The translations under genes were made by a program, and so were the position numbers. The notes beneath the pieces were generated by a model, which saw nothing but the letters and a program-made list of their open reading frames with translations, had not been told where the DNA came from and did no database searches. From Flavobacterium sp. (lineage in GTDB: Bacteria > Bacteroidota > Bacteroidia > Flavobacteriales > Flavobacteriaceae), in NCBI GenBank assembly GCA_016721735.1, contig JADKHM010000001.1, positions 248,001-312,000 on the forward strand: a stretch of 64,000 nucleotides of DNA, read 5' to 3'. Position 1 is the first letter of the stretch. Each line of letters begins with the position of its first letter. This document shows, one piece after another, positions 17,592-27,308 of the stretch.

Positions 17592-18803
17592 ATGTCAGTC
17601 TTAAGGGGTAAGAAAGTAGTACTAGGTATTTCTGGTGGAATTGCCGCTTATAAAACTGCACATCTAGTTAGACTTTTTATTAAAGCTGGAGCTCAGGTTC
17701 AGGTAATCATGACTCCAGCCTCAAGAGATTTTATTACGCCATTAACTTTATCGACACTTTCAAAAAATCCGGTTCACTCGAGTTTTTATAACGAAGAGGA
17801 TGATAATGCACAATGGAACAACCATGTTGAATTAGCACTTTGGGCAGACCTTATGCTCATTGCACCTGCGACCGCCAATACCTTATCTAAAATGGTGAAT
17901 GGCAATTGCGACAACCTTCTTATAGCAACTTATTTATCGGCAAAATGTCCCGTGTACTTTGCACCAGCAATGGACTTGGATATGTATAAACATCCATCAA
18001 CTATTGCCAGTTTTAAGGCGCTACATCAGTTTGGCAACATTGTTATTCCGGCTGAATCTGGTGAGTTAGCTAGTGGTTTGTCTGGTGAAGGTCGAATGGC
18101 AGAACCCGAAAATATTGTCGCTTTCCTCGAAGCAGATATTGAAAGTAAATTGCCTTTAAAGGGAAAGAAGTTTTTAATAACGGCGGGTCCGACGTATGAA
18201 GCGATTGACCCCGTTCGATTTATCGGAAATCATTCCTCAGGCAAAATGGGATTTGATATTGCCGCTTGTGCAGCAAAATATGGTGCGGAAGTTACTTTAA
18301 TAAGTGGCCCTTCTCATTTAAATACCAATGATTCCAGAATTTCCTTACTTCGTATCGTGTCAGCGCAAGAAATGTATGAGGCGTGTCATCAATATTTTGC
18401 TGACTCAGACGTTGTTATTTGTGCTGCCGCTATTGCTGATTACCGTCCAAAAAATGTAGCAACGACCAAGATAAAGAAAACAGAAGACCATTTCAGCATC
18501 GAATTAGAAAAGACAAAAGACGTTTTAGCATCATTAGGTCAAATAAAAGAAAAACAATTCTTGGTAGGCTTTGCATTAGAGACGAACAATGAAATTGAAA
18601 ATGCCAAGTTGAAAGTTCAGAAAAAAAACTTAGATTTGATTGTTTTAAATTCGTTGCAAGATGAAGGTGCCGGATTCGGTAAAGCCACCAATAAAGTGAC
18701 CTTTATTGACAAAGATTTTGGAATTCATTCTATGGATTTGAAATCTAAAGAAGCTGTGGCAGAAGACATAATTAATAAGATAATCGAACAATATCATGTA
18801 TAA
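17592..18803 (+). CDS. coaBC: Bifunctional phosphopantothenoylcysteine decarboxylase / phosphopantothenate-cysteine ligase
   Basis: Two steps of coenzyme A synthesis in one protein of 403 residues. The flavin-binding CoaC half shows GISGGIAAYKTAHLVR, WNNHVELALWADLMLIAPAT and PAMDLDMY, the counterpart of the PxMNxxMW motif. The CoaB half shows ITAGPTYEAIDPVRFIGNHS followed by SGKMG, then AAAIADYRPK and KTKDVLASLG. I chose the ATG at 17592 (MSVLRGKKVVLGISGG), 7 bases after rpoZ; the open frame reaches 15 codons further up into rpoZ without homology. The end overlaps DUF4835 by 8 bases. Confidence 0.95.
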   Translation: MSVLRGKKVVLGISGGIAAYKTAHLVRLFIKAGAQVQVIMTPASRDFITPLTLSTLSKNPVHSSFYNEEDDNAQWNNHVELALWADLMLIAPATANTLSKMVNGNCDNLLIATYLSAKCPVYFAPAMDLDMYKHPSTIASFKALHQFGNIVIPAESGELASGLSGEGRMAEPENIVAFLEADIESKLPLKGKKFLITAGPTYEAIDPVRFIGNHSSGKMGFDIAACAAKYGAEVTLISGPSHLNTNDSRISLLRIVSAQEMYEACHQYFADSDVVICAAAIADYRPKNVATTKIKKTEDHFSIELEKTKDVLASLGQIKEKQFLVGFALETNNEIENAKLKVQKKNLDLIVLNSLQDEGAGFGKATNKVTFIDKDFGIHSMDLKSKEAVAEDIINKIIEQYHV

Positions 18804-19683
18804 AAAACTTATTCTTGCTTTACTTTTTGTGGTTGGTTCAACTAATGCGCAAGAGTTAAATTGCACTGTGAAGGTTAATTTTGAACAAGTTGCAAGCACC
18901 AATAATCAAGTTTTTAAAACGCTTGAAACTTCGCTGAGTGATTTTGTCAACAAAACGAACTGGACTTCACAGAAAGTAAAAAATGTGGAGCGAATTAATT
19001 GTTCGATGTTTATTACTATTAATGAATATTTAACCAATCAATTCAAAGCAACGATTCAAGTTGGTTCTTCAAGACCAATTTTCAATTCTTCATATTCTTC
19101 ACCTGTACTAAACTATAACGATAAAGATTTCAATTTTGAATATAACGAATTCCAACAGTTTAACTACAATCCAAATTCTTTTGATTCAAATTTAGTTTCT
19201 GTAGTAGCATTTTACAGTCTTGTGATTATCGGTATGGACGCTGATTCGTATAAATTGGATGGTGGAATTCCCTATTATGAAGCTGCGCAAGAAATTGCCA
19301 ACGTGGCGCAATCAAGTGGTTATAAAGGATGGCTGCAGGGTGATACCAATCAGAATCGTTATTGGTTAGTCAATAATTTGTTGTCGAACACTTTTACTCA
19401 GTTTAGAGAAGCGCTATATAGTTACCATCTTGAAGGAATGGACCAAATGCACCAAGATCAGAAAGTGGCAAAAGGGAAAATCATTGAGGCGGTGACCAAA
19501 TTATCTTATATGGAACTGAATCGTCCTAATTCTTTTCTAACCAGAGTATTTTTTGACGCAAAGTCAGATGAAATTGTTTCTATTTTCACTGGAGGACCAA
19601 CTGTTGATACGGCAGATTTGGTAAATAAACTGTACACGATTTCGCCAATGAATGCAAGTAAATGGTCAGAAATCAAAATGTAG
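18796..19683 (+). CDS. DUF4835 secreted protein
   Basis: A 295-residue protein with a cleavable signal (MYKKLILALLFVVGSTNAQ), predicted periplasmic or surface-exposed. LNCTVKVNFEQVASTNNQVF, FKATIQVGSSRPIFNSSY and LVSVVAFYSLVIIGMDADSY are the family hallmarks. The family is restricted to Bacteroidota and is consistently encoded between coaBC and recN. Function is unknown. The start overlaps the end of coaBC by 8 bases, which implies translational coupling. Confidence 0.88.
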   Translation: MYKKLILALLFVVGSTNAQELNCTVKVNFEQVASTNNQVFKTLETSLSDFVNKTNWTSQKVKNVERINCSMFITINEYLTNQFKATIQVGSSRPIFNSSYSSPVLNYNDKDFNFEYNEFQQFNYNPNSFDSNLVSVVAFYSLVIIGMDADSYKLDGGIPYYEAAQEIANVAQSSGYKGWLQGDTNQNRYWLVNNLLSNTFTQFREALYSYHLEGMDQMHQDQKVAKGKIIEAVTKLSYMELNRPNSFLTRVFFDAKSDEIVSIFTGGPTVDTADLVNKLYTISPMNASKWSEIKM

Positions 19684-19741
19684 TTACCTCTTTTTTCTTT
19701 TTCGATAATGGTTTGTTTTTTGGCCTTTTCATCATCAATCT

Positions 19742-21394
19742 ATGATACTATCATTGTCTATCAATAATTTCGCTTTGATTGAAAAATTGCATATCGATTT
19801 TTCATCAGGTTTTTCGATTATCACTGGAGAAACGGGTGCTGGGAAGTCGATATTGTTAGGAGCATTGGGAATGGTTTTAGGAAAACGAGCCGATTTGACC
19901 TCCTTGAAAAATAAGAATGAAAAGTGTGTCATCGAAGCGCATTTTAAGATGTCAAATTATGATGTAAAAGACTTTTTCGAAACCAATGATTTAGACTACG
20001 AAGAGATTACAATTCTGAGAAGAGAAGTACTAACAAGCGGTAAATCGAGAGCTTTTATCAATGATACTCCAGTCAACTTGCAGGAATTACAAACGTTAAG
20101 CGAATATTTGATTGATGTTCATTCCCAACAACAAACTCAGGAACTGTCTGAAAACAGCTATCAGTTTCAAGTTATTGACGCAGTGGCGGACAACGCTGAC
20201 TTAATCGATTTGTATAGCACACATTTAAAGCAATACAAAAGCGATACAGTTCAATTACAATCCTTAAAAAGTGCATTGCAAACCTTATTGAAAGAAGAAG
20301 ATTATACTACTTTTTTACTTGAAGAACTGCACTCTATTTCTTTAAAATCGATTCAGCAAGCGGAACTTGAGGAGCGATTTGAGCAATTAAACAATGTCGA
20401 ATTTATAAAGGAAAATCTCAGCAAAGCCATCCTTGTCGCAAATGAAGAACAGTATGGCGTGTTGCATTTACTCAATGACATCAAAGCAGCGATGCAGAAA
20501 GTAACAGGATTTTCTGATTCACTCCAAAACTTGTATGAGCGTATCGACTCGGTTTATATCGAATTGAAAGACAGCGTAGATGAACTAACAAAAGCAGAAG
20601 GCGATTTAGTGGATGACCCCGAAAGTCTTCAGTCGATTAACCAACAATTGCAACTACTTCATACACTTCAAAAGAAGCATCAAGTAAATACTGTTGAAGA
20701 TTTAATTCAAATACAAACGCAACTGGAGTCACAAGTGCATGCATTTGCTGAAATTGAAAATTCAATAACAGCTTTAGAAGTAAAGCTAAAGGAGTCCGCC
20801 ATTGTTTTAGATGACTTGGCGATAAAAATACATACAAAGAGGGAAACAGCCATTCCGGTTTTGACAAAAAAATGGATTGATATTTTGTCGCAGTTAGGTA
20901 TGCCGCATGTTCGTTTTAAGATTGAATTAATTCCTACTTCTAGTTATTTGCAAAATGGAAAAGAAGATATGCAGTTTTTGTTTGCTGCCAATAAAGGTTC
21001 TGATTTTGGCTTATTAAAGAAAGTGGCTTCAGGTGGTGAAATGTCTCGAATTATGTTGGCAACTAAATCAATTTTGGCGAATTACTCCAATTTACCCACG
21101 ATTATTTTTGATGAAATTGACACGGGCGTTTCCGGAGAAGTCGCTAATAAAATGAGTGATATCATGAAAAAAATGAGTCAGTCGATGCAAGTTATTGCCA
21201 TTACGCATTTACCACAAATTGCAGCTAAAGGGGATTCTCATTTTAAAGTTTTTAAGACTGTGAGAGACGATCAAACGTTAACAGAAATTAAATCTTTGAA
21301 TGCAGAGGAAAGAGTTTTGGAAATTGCACAAATGCTTTCAGGAGTTGATGTTTCTGAGTCGGCTTTAAATCATGCTAAGACATTATTAAACTAA
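19742..21394 (+). CDS. recN: DNA repair protein RecN
   Basis: SMC-like ATPase acting in double-strand-break repair. Residues 1-150 hold the N-lobe with Walker A GETGAGKS (29-36). The middle 150-400 is a helical coiled coil. The C-lobe has the ABC signature ASGGEMSRIMLATKSILA, Walker B TIIFDEIDTGVSG and the H-loop QVIAITHLPQIAAKGDSHF. The 550-residue length is complete. It follows DUF4835 by 58 bases and is the last gene of the cluster. Confidence 0.96.
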   Translation: MILSLSINNFALIEKLHIDFSSGFSIITGETGAGKSILLGALGMVLGKRADLTSLKNKNEKCVIEAHFKMSNYDVKDFFETNDLDYEEITILRREVLTSGKSRAFINDTPVNLQELQTLSEYLIDVHSQQQTQELSENSYQFQVIDAVADNADLIDLYSTHLKQYKSDTVQLQSLKSALQTLLKEEDYTTFLLEELHSISLKSIQQAELEERFEQLNNVEFIKENLSKAILVANEEQYGVLHLLNDIKAAMQKVTGFSDSLQNLYERIDSVYIELKDSVDELTKAEGDLVDDPESLQSINQQLQLLHTLQKKHQVNTVEDLIQIQTQLESQVHAFAEIENSITALEVKLKESAIVLDDLAIKIHTKRETAIPVLTKKWIDILSQLGMPHVRFKIELIPTSSYLQNGKEDMQFLFAANKGSDFGLLKKVASGGEMSRIMLATKSILANYSNLPTIIFDEIDTGVSGEVANKMSDIMKKMSQSMQVIAITHLPQIAAKGDSHFKVFKTVRDDQTLTEIKSLNAEERVLEIAQMLSGVDVSESALNHAKTLLN

Positions 21395-21403
21395 TATTTT
21401 AGA

Positions 21404-21411
21404 TATATTTG
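21404..21411 (+). promoter_or_regulatory. -7 box of the fabV promoter
   Basis: TATATTTG, 55 bases before the fabV ATG. No convincing -33 TTG. Confidence 0.45.
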
Positions 21412-21466
21412 CGCTGATGTAAGAAGTATATAATTTTTCCTTTAATATAAATTAAAAAGTTACCAT

Positions 21467-22657
21467 ATGATCATAGAACCAAGAATGCGAGGCTTTATTT
21501 GTTTGACGTCACACCCAGGAGGATGTGCTCAAAATGTAAGAAATCAAATCAATTATATAAAAGCAAAAGGGACCGTAGCTGGACCAAAAAAAGTCTTAGT
21601 GATTGGTGCTTCAACGGGTTTTGGATTGGCTTCGCGAATTACAAGTGCTTTTGGATCAAATGCGGCTACAATAGGTGTTTTCTTTGAAAAACCAGCGTCG
21701 GAAGGAAAAACGGCTTCACCAGGTTGGTATAATTCGGCTGCTTTTGAAACCGAAGCCACGAAGGCTGGACTGTATGCAAAAAGCATCAATGGAGACGCCT
21801 TCTCGAAAGAAGTAAAACAGCAAACCATCGATTTGATAAAAGCAGATTTAGGTCAAATAGATTTGGTTATTTATAGTCTAGCATCTCCAGTGAGAATGCA
21901 TCCAGAAACAGGTGTCTTGCATCGCTCTTCATTGAAACCTATAGGTGCGACTTTTTCAAATAAAACAGTCGACTTTCATACAGGAGTTGTTTCACAAGTT
22001 TCGATTGAGCCAGCAAATCAGGAAGATATTGATAACACAGTGGTCGTCATGGGAGGTGAAGATTGGTCGATGTGGATGAGTGATCTAAAAAAGGCAGGAG
22101 TATTGGCCCCAGGAGCCACTACAATTGCGTATTCTTATATTGGACCAGCAGTGACGGAAGCGGTATATAGAAAAGGTACCATAGGACGCGCCAAAGATCA
22201 TTTGGAGGCAACTGCATTTACTATTACTGATAGTTTATCGGAAATAGGAGGAAAGGCTTATGTTTCTGTGAATAAGGCATTGGTAACTCAAGCGAGTTCT
22301 GCAATTCCTGTTATTCCATTATATATTTCACTTTTGTACAAAATAATGAAAGCCAACGGAATTCATGAAGGCTGCATCGAACAAATCGAACGTTTATTTA
22401 GCGAGCGACTATATTCAGGCGCAACTATTCCAACAGATGATAAAGGAAGAATTAGAATTGACGATTGGGAAATGCGCGAGGATGTGCAAGAACAAGTAGC
22501 TAAATTATGGGCAGAAGCAACAACAGAAACGTTACCTTCATTAGGTGACTTGGCTGGCTATAAACAAGATTTCTTAAATCTATTTGGTTTTGGATTTGAA
22601 GGAGTTGATTATTTGGCAGATTGCAATGAAATGGTGATGGTGCCAAGCATATCGTAG
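21467..22657 (+). CDS. fabV: Enoyl-[acyl-carrier-protein] reductase, FabV type
   Basis: NADH-dependent reductase of the last step of fatty-acid elongation (or trans-2-enoyl-CoA reductase). At 396 residues it is much longer than FabI, as expected for FabV. Signatures are the N-terminal RGFICLTSHPGGCAQNV, the Rossmann motif VIGASTGFGLASRI, YSLASPVRMHP, and the catalytic region AYSYIGPAVTEAVYRKGTIG followed by RAK, with the Tyr-x8-Lys arrangement. FabV confers intrinsic triclosan tolerance in several bacteria; whether it is the only enoyl reductase here cannot be judged from this window. Closed by a terminator at 22741. Confidence 0.95.
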   Translation: MIIEPRMRGFICLTSHPGGCAQNVRNQINYIKAKGTVAGPKKVLVIGASTGFGLASRITSAFGSNAATIGVFFEKPASEGKTASPGWYNSAAFETEATKAGLYAKSINGDAFSKEVKQQTIDLIKADLGQIDLVIYSLASPVRMHPETGVLHRSSLKPIGATFSNKTVDFHTGVVSQVSIEPANQEDIDNTVVVMGGEDWSMWMSDLKKAGVLAPGATTIAYSYIGPAVTEAVYRKGTIGRAKDHLEATAFTITDSLSEIGGKAYVSVNKALVTQASSAIPVIPLYISLLYKIMKANGIHEGCIEQIERLFSERLYSGATIPTDDKGRIRIDDWEMREDVQEQVAKLWAEATTETLPSLGDLAGYKQDFLNLFGFGFEGVDYLADCNEMVMVPSIS

Positions 22658-22740
22658 TTAACGAAGCCGATCACTTTCATAGCTGGTTATTTCTGGATAA
22701 TTTCCACAATAACAGTCGATAACAATATTAAAATTAAATG

Positions 22741-22769
22741 CTCGAGTACTTTTTTACTCGAGTTTTTTT
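22741..22769 (+). terminator. Terminator downstream of fabV
   Basis: Stem CTCGAGTA (22741-22748) / TACTCGAG (22755-22762) followed by seven T residues. It lies 83 bases past the stop codon. Confidence 0.8.
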
Positions 22770-22808
22770 ATTATTTTTAACGTATTATTAACTATAAACT
22801 TTTAGAAA

Positions 22809-24542
22809 ATGAAAAAAATTACTTTTAAAGTCTTCTTTATTTGCGCAATGTTTTCCGCGTTATTTAGTAAGGCGCAATGTTTGGAAGCAGGCAGTGGCTT
22901 GTATCCTGCTGCAACGTATAGCGCAGTCACTTGTAATGGACTAACATTGAATACGATTACAACTGCCGGTTATGCAGGAGAATATTCTAATATGAATGTA
23001 ACTGCGGGAGAAACGTACACTTTTTCCAGTTCAATTGCAACTGATTACATTACAATCAGTTCTGATGATGGTTTAACAGCTGCTGCATTTGGACCCACTC
23101 CAGTAACATGGGTGGCGGATGTAACAGGAGTAGTTCGTTTTTACACACATGCTGATGATGTTTGCACAGAAAACACCGATTTCAGATTGCGATCTTTTAC
23201 TTGTGGCGTGCCGAATTGTACGCCTGGAGCGATTACATTTGCAAAAGTTTCAAATTGCCCTGATGCTACTTTTAGTATTACTGCCGATGTAACTGATTTA
23301 GGTTCAGCTGGTTCTTTTTCAATTGCTGATGATCAAAGTGGACCAGCGCAAGTTGCAAGTATTGGTTTATACACATTTGGACCTTATGCAAACGGATTAT
23401 CTGTAACATTAACTGCAACTCCAGATGATTCTGCAGATTGCACAATTATTAGCGCTCCGCAAACGCAAATAACATGCCCAGCACTAAATGACAATTTTGC
23501 TGATGCAATTGCAGTTGATTGTGGTAGTAGCACGACAGGAAATACAGTTGGAGCTACATTAGACGAAGATGACGCTCCTGATGGTTTTGGTGCAGATATG
23601 GATGCACCAAACATATGGTATACGTATACCGGTTCCGGTTTTTCTGAAACTGTTACTGTGAGTTTATGTGGTTCTTCTTATGATACTTCTGTTTTAGTTT
23701 ATACAGGCACATCAGGAAATTTAGCGCTAGTAGCCGCAAATGATGATGACGCTACTTGTGCTGGTCCATTGTTGCGTTCTAGAGTAAATTTTGTTTCTGA
23801 TGGAACAACAACTTATTATATTGCTGTAGAAGGTTATAATCCTGCTAGTACTGGTGCATTTACAATGGATATTTCATGTGCTGGAGTAACGCCTCCTGCT
23901 GTGGATAATCAAACATGTACAACAGCTTTGGGTGTTGCAGTTGATGGATCTGATCTAAATTCTGATAATTCATTCGGCGACGTTAGTCCAGAAGTTCCTA
24001 CCTGTGACCCTTTCGGAACTGTTCAAGATGTTTGGTTTTCTTTTGTAGCACCAGCAGGCGGTAATGTTGATTGTACTGTTACAAACGGAACAATGACTTC
24101 TATGAATTTTAATGTTCATTCAGGAACTTGCGGTGCATTAACTGCGGTAGCAAATGCTTGTAACGCTAATTTAACAGCTGCAACAACTGAATCTTTAACT
24201 GGTCTTACTGAAGGAGAAACGTACTATGTTCAAGTATGGAGTAATTTTGCAGAGCAAGGGACTTTTAGCTTAAGATTGAACGATCCAAGTTTAGGTATTT
24301 CTGATTTTGATTCTTCAAATTTTGAAGTATATCCAAACCCTGTAAATGATATGCTAAACATTTCATACAACAAAAATGTTTCTGGAGTTGCTGTTTATAA
24401 TTTGGTTGGACAAGAAGTGCTTTCACAAACTTCAACAACCACGATTTCTAAAATAGACATGTCTTCTTTGTCAAACGGTATCTACATGGTCAGAGTAACC
24501 GCTGACAATCAAGTAAGAACAATCAAAGTCATTAAAGAATAA
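22809..24542 (+). CDS. T9SS-exported protein with pre-peptidase-like modules, copy 1
   Basis: A 577-residue extracellular protein. The signal peptide is MKKITFKVFFICAMFSALF (cleaved after SKAQ). An N-terminal module of about 110 residues (GLYPAATYS, YAGEYSNMNVTAGETYTFSS, DYITISSDDG) is shared with the next two genes. Two bacterial pre-peptidase-C-like jelly-roll modules follow (NIWYTYTGSG, VQDVWFSFVAPAGG). The tail is a type A T9SS sorting domain (FEVYPNPVNDMLNIS to RTIKVIKE). Cys-paired loops recur. Likely cell-surface attached or secreted; no enzyme motif is visible. First of four such genes in a row. Confidence 0.88.
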   Translation: MKKITFKVFFICAMFSALFSKAQCLEAGSGLYPAATYSAVTCNGLTLNTITTAGYAGEYSNMNVTAGETYTFSSSIATDYITISSDDGLTAAAFGPTPVTWVADVTGVVRFYTHADDVCTENTDFRLRSFTCGVPNCTPGAITFAKVSNCPDATFSITADVTDLGSAGSFSIADDQSGPAQVASIGLYTFGPYANGLSVTLTATPDDSADCTIISAPQTQITCPALNDNFADAIAVDCGSSTTGNTVGATLDEDDAPDGFGADMDAPNIWYTYTGSGFSETVTVSLCGSSYDTSVLVYTGTSGNLALVAANDDDATCAGPLLRSRVNFVSDGTTTYYIAVEGYNPASTGAFTMDISCAGVTPPAVDNQTCTTALGVAVDGSDLNSDNSFGDVSPEVPTCDPFGTVQDVWFSFVAPAGGNVDCTVTNGTMTSMNFNVHSGTCGALTAVANACNANLTAATTESLTGLTEGETYYVQVWSNFAEQGTFSLRLNDPSLGISDFDSSNFEVYPNPVNDMLNISYNKNVSGVAVYNLVGQEVLSQTSTTTISKIDMSSLSNGIYMVRVTADNQVRTIKVIKE

Positions 24543-24565
24543 TTTTGAAAATCTATATTTCTAAG

Positions 24566-24590
24566 AATCCACCTTCGGGTGGATTTTTTA
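24566..24590 (+). terminator. Terminator after T9SS protein copy 1
   Basis: Stem AATCCACC / GGTGGATT closed by a UUCG tetraloop (24574-24577), then a T-run. Nearly identical hairpins follow the next two paralogues. Confidence 0.85.
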
Positions 24591-24639
24591 TTTATTTTTT
24601 TTTGTACCTTACGCGCTTATTAACTTTAAAAAAAACATA

Positions 24640-27216
24640 ATGAAAAAAATTACTTTTCAAGTCTTTCTTTTGTGTATGCTTTTGACTACAATCCTAAGTA
24701 ATTCGCAATGTTTGACTTCAGTAAACGGGTTGTACCCTGGAGCTACTTTTACACCAACATGTGGTAGTGTCGACCCAAATGTAATCGCTACTAATTCATG
24801 GGCAGGTGAGTATTCACAGGTAGACGTTGTAGCAGGCGAGACTTATACGTTTGCCAGTTCTACTCCGACAGATTACATCACAATCAGTACTGACGATGGG
24901 ACGACGGCCAGTGCTTATGGTGTAACACCAATTACTTGGACTTCAGATTTTACAGGAGTTATTCGTTACTATCTGCACTTGAGCGATCAATGTGGAGAAG
25001 ATCAAGTTAGTAGAGTTAGAACTATTGCTTGTGGTACGCCACCATGTGTGCAACCGATAGTTACATTTAGCAAAACTTTTGACTGCGGAAGTTCAACCTT
25101 TGAAGTTACTGCCGATATTACGGATATTGGATCTGCTAATACAATTACAGTTTCAGATGATCAATCTAGTCCATCACAATCAGTATCTTCTGCGGGGCCA
25201 GTTACTTTTGGGCCTTATGCGTTTGGAACAGTAGTAGTTCTAACTGTTACGAATGATGATACACCTATTTGTAATGTTGTGAGCGGAAATCAAGTGGTTT
25301 ACGCTTGTCCTCCAACAAATGATTTTTGTGAAGATGCTATTGTTCTCAATTGTGGTGACGTACTAACAAATCAAACTACAGACGGAGCTAGTGGCGGATC
25401 TGATACTTCATGTGTTGGAACAATCGGTGATGATATTTGGTATTCTTTTGTCGGTGACGGTCAAGTAATTACCGCGACTGCTACTGCAAGTGTTGGAGAA
25501 CCACAAATTGAAGTGTATGAAAGTACAGACGGTACATGTGCAGGAGTTACTCCTGGAAATTGTATTGCATCTGATGGTTCGTTTAATCTAACTGTAAATG
25601 CTGCATTTGCATCTGTAATTGGTCAAACATATTTTATTCATGTTGGAAGCGTGATTAACGGAGACCCTGCAATCGTTTTTGATATGTCTCTTACATGCGT
25701 AACGCCACCTTCACCTCCTGCAAATGATGATTGTAGTGGTGCTGAATCATTAACTATTAACGCAGATACAAATTGTGCGATTTTTACTTCAGGTACAATC
25801 GAAGGTGCAACTGCTTCAGGACTAGCTGATGTAACTTGTGGTGGTAATGCAGATGATGACGTTTGGTACTCTTTTGTAGCTGAAAACACAGCGCAAATTA
25901 TTACGTTAAGCAACATTGCTGGATCTACAACAGATTTATATCATTCAGTGTGGACTGGTGACTGTGGAGTCTTAACTTTGGTTCCGAATTCATGTTCAGA
26001 TCTTGATTCAAGCGTGCCAAGTGGTTTAGTGGTTGGACAAACTTATTATGTTAGAGTGTACAGTTTTACAGGTACGCCATTACAAAACACTACTTTTGAT
26101 ATATGTATAGCTACACCACCAGCGCCACCAGCGAATGATGAGTGTGATAGTGCCATTGCATTGGATGTAAATCCTGACGCTAGTTGTGCTGTATTTACTT
26201 CTGCAACAGTTCAAAGCGCTACAGCTTCGGCAGTAGATACTGCGGCTTGTTTTGGTACACCAGACGATGACGTTTGGTTTTCTTTCGTAGCATCAGGCAC
26301 AATTCAACAAATTAGCTTGAACAATGTTGCTGGTTCTACAACAGATTTATTCCACTCATTGTGGACAGGAGATTGCGGTACTTTAACCTTAGTTCCTGGA
26401 ACATGTTCAGATTCTGATGCAAGTACACCAACAGGTTTGACTGCTGGACAAACTTACTATTTAAGAGTATACAGCTATACAGCGACAACTGGTCAAAACA
26501 CAACATTCGATGTTTGTATCGGAACACCACCTCCGCCACCTGCGAACGATGATTGCACAGGAGCTATTGAATTAACAGCAGGAGGAAGTATTTCAAGCTT
26601 TCCTGTTATAGGATCAACAGTTAGTGCTACAAGCACGGCCGGTCTTCCAGTGTTAACTTGTGTCCCTACAAATCGTTCTAACGATGTTTGGTATAGCGTG
26701 GTGGTACCAGATTCTGGGTCAATAACTATTGAAACAGCTCCAACTGCTGGTACAGTTATGACAGATTCTGTTATCACAATTTTCTCAGGAACATGTGGTG
26801 CATTAGTAGAAGTAGGATGTGATGATGATTCATCTGCATCAGGAAACTTTTCTTTAAAAGAATTAAGTGGATTGACTGCTGGTTCTACATTATACATTGG
26901 AGTATGGAGATATGGGACTACTTTGGACGGAGAATTCCAAGTTGCTGCATATGATGCTTCATTGTTAGCAAATTCTTCTTTTGAAAATGATGGCTTTAGA
27001 TCTTATCCTAATCCTTTGAAAAATGTAATGAATTTGTCTTACAACAAAAACATTTCTAGTGTTGCAGTATTTAATTTGTTAGGACAAGAAGTGATGACAA
27101 AAGCAATTAATGCGAATCAATCACAAATTGATATGTCTCATTTGTCAACTGGAACTTATTTAGTAAAAGTAACTGCAGACGATCAAGTGAAAACAATAAA
27201 AGTGATAAAAGAATAA
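24640..27216 (+). CDS. T9SS-exported protein with tandem jelly-roll modules, copy 2
   Basis: An 858-residue secreted protein. Signal MKKITFQVFLLCMLLTTILS, then the shared N-terminal module (residues about 25-130, PTDYITISTDDG). A proline-threonine linker (CPPTNDFCEDA) opens the first of four pre-peptidase-C-like modules. Modules two and three (25717-26127 and 26128-26538) are each exactly 411 bp and share VWxSFVA, AGSTTDLxHSxWTGDC and TYYxRVYS. The last module has NDVWYSVVVPDSGS. A type A sorting domain ends the protein (FRSYPNPLKNVMNLS to VKTIKVIKE). It is predicted to reach the surface through T9SS. Adhesin or matrix role is inference only. Confidence 0.88.
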   Translation: MKKITFQVFLLCMLLTTILSNSQCLTSVNGLYPGATFTPTCGSVDPNVIATNSWAGEYSQVDVVAGETYTFASSTPTDYITISTDDGTTASAYGVTPITWTSDFTGVIRYYLHLSDQCGEDQVSRVRTIACGTPPCVQPIVTFSKTFDCGSSTFEVTADITDIGSANTITVSDDQSSPSQSVSSAGPVTFGPYAFGTVVVLTVTNDDTPICNVVSGNQVVYACPPTNDFCEDAIVLNCGDVLTNQTTDGASGGSDTSCVGTIGDDIWYSFVGDGQVITATATASVGEPQIEVYESTDGTCAGVTPGNCIASDGSFNLTVNAAFASVIGQTYFIHVGSVINGDPAIVFDMSLTCVTPPSPPANDDCSGAESLTINADTNCAIFTSGTIEGATASGLADVTCGGNADDDVWYSFVAENTAQIITLSNIAGSTTDLYHSVWTGDCGVLTLVPNSCSDLDSSVPSGLVVGQTYYVRVYSFTGTPLQNTTFDICIATPPAPPANDECDSAIALDVNPDASCAVFTSATVQSATASAVDTAACFGTPDDDVWFSFVASGTIQQISLNNVAGSTTDLFHSLWTGDCGTLTLVPGTCSDSDASTPTGLTAGQTYYLRVYSYTATTGQNTTFDVCIGTPPPPPANDDCTGAIELTAGGSISSFPVIGSTVSATSTAGLPVLTCVPTNRSNDVWYSVVVPDSGSITIETAPTAGTVMTDSVITIFSGTCGALVEVGCDDDSSASGNFSLKELSGLTAGSTLYIGVWRYGTTLDGEFQVAAYDASLLANSSFENDGFRSYPNPLKNVMNLSYNKNISSVAVFNLLGQEVMTKAINANQSQIDMSHLSTGTYLVKVTADDQVKTIKVIKE
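25717..26538 (+). repeat. Two in-frame 411-bp coding modules (copy 2 gene)
   Basis: Modules 25717-26127 and 26128-26538 are the same length (137 codons each) and start with the same PPANDxCxxA motif. They share VWxSFVA, AGSTTDLxHSxWTGDC, CSDxxxSxPxGL and GQTYYxRVYS. The next gene carries the matching pair. Confidence 0.8.
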
Positions 27217-27236
27217 TATTGCTTTGATAATAAATT

Positions 27237-27262
27237 AAGCCACCTTCGGGTGGCTTTTTTTT
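27237..27262 (+). terminator. Terminator after T9SS protein copy 2
   Basis: Stem AAGCCACC (27237-27244) / GGTGGCTT (27249-27256) with a UUCG loop, then T8. A compensatory G-C change relative to the neighbours' AATCCACC keeps the stem intact. Confidence 0.85.
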
Positions 27263-27308
27263 GGAATATATTGTACCTTCGCTGTTCTTTAATCATAAAA
27301 ACTGTACA

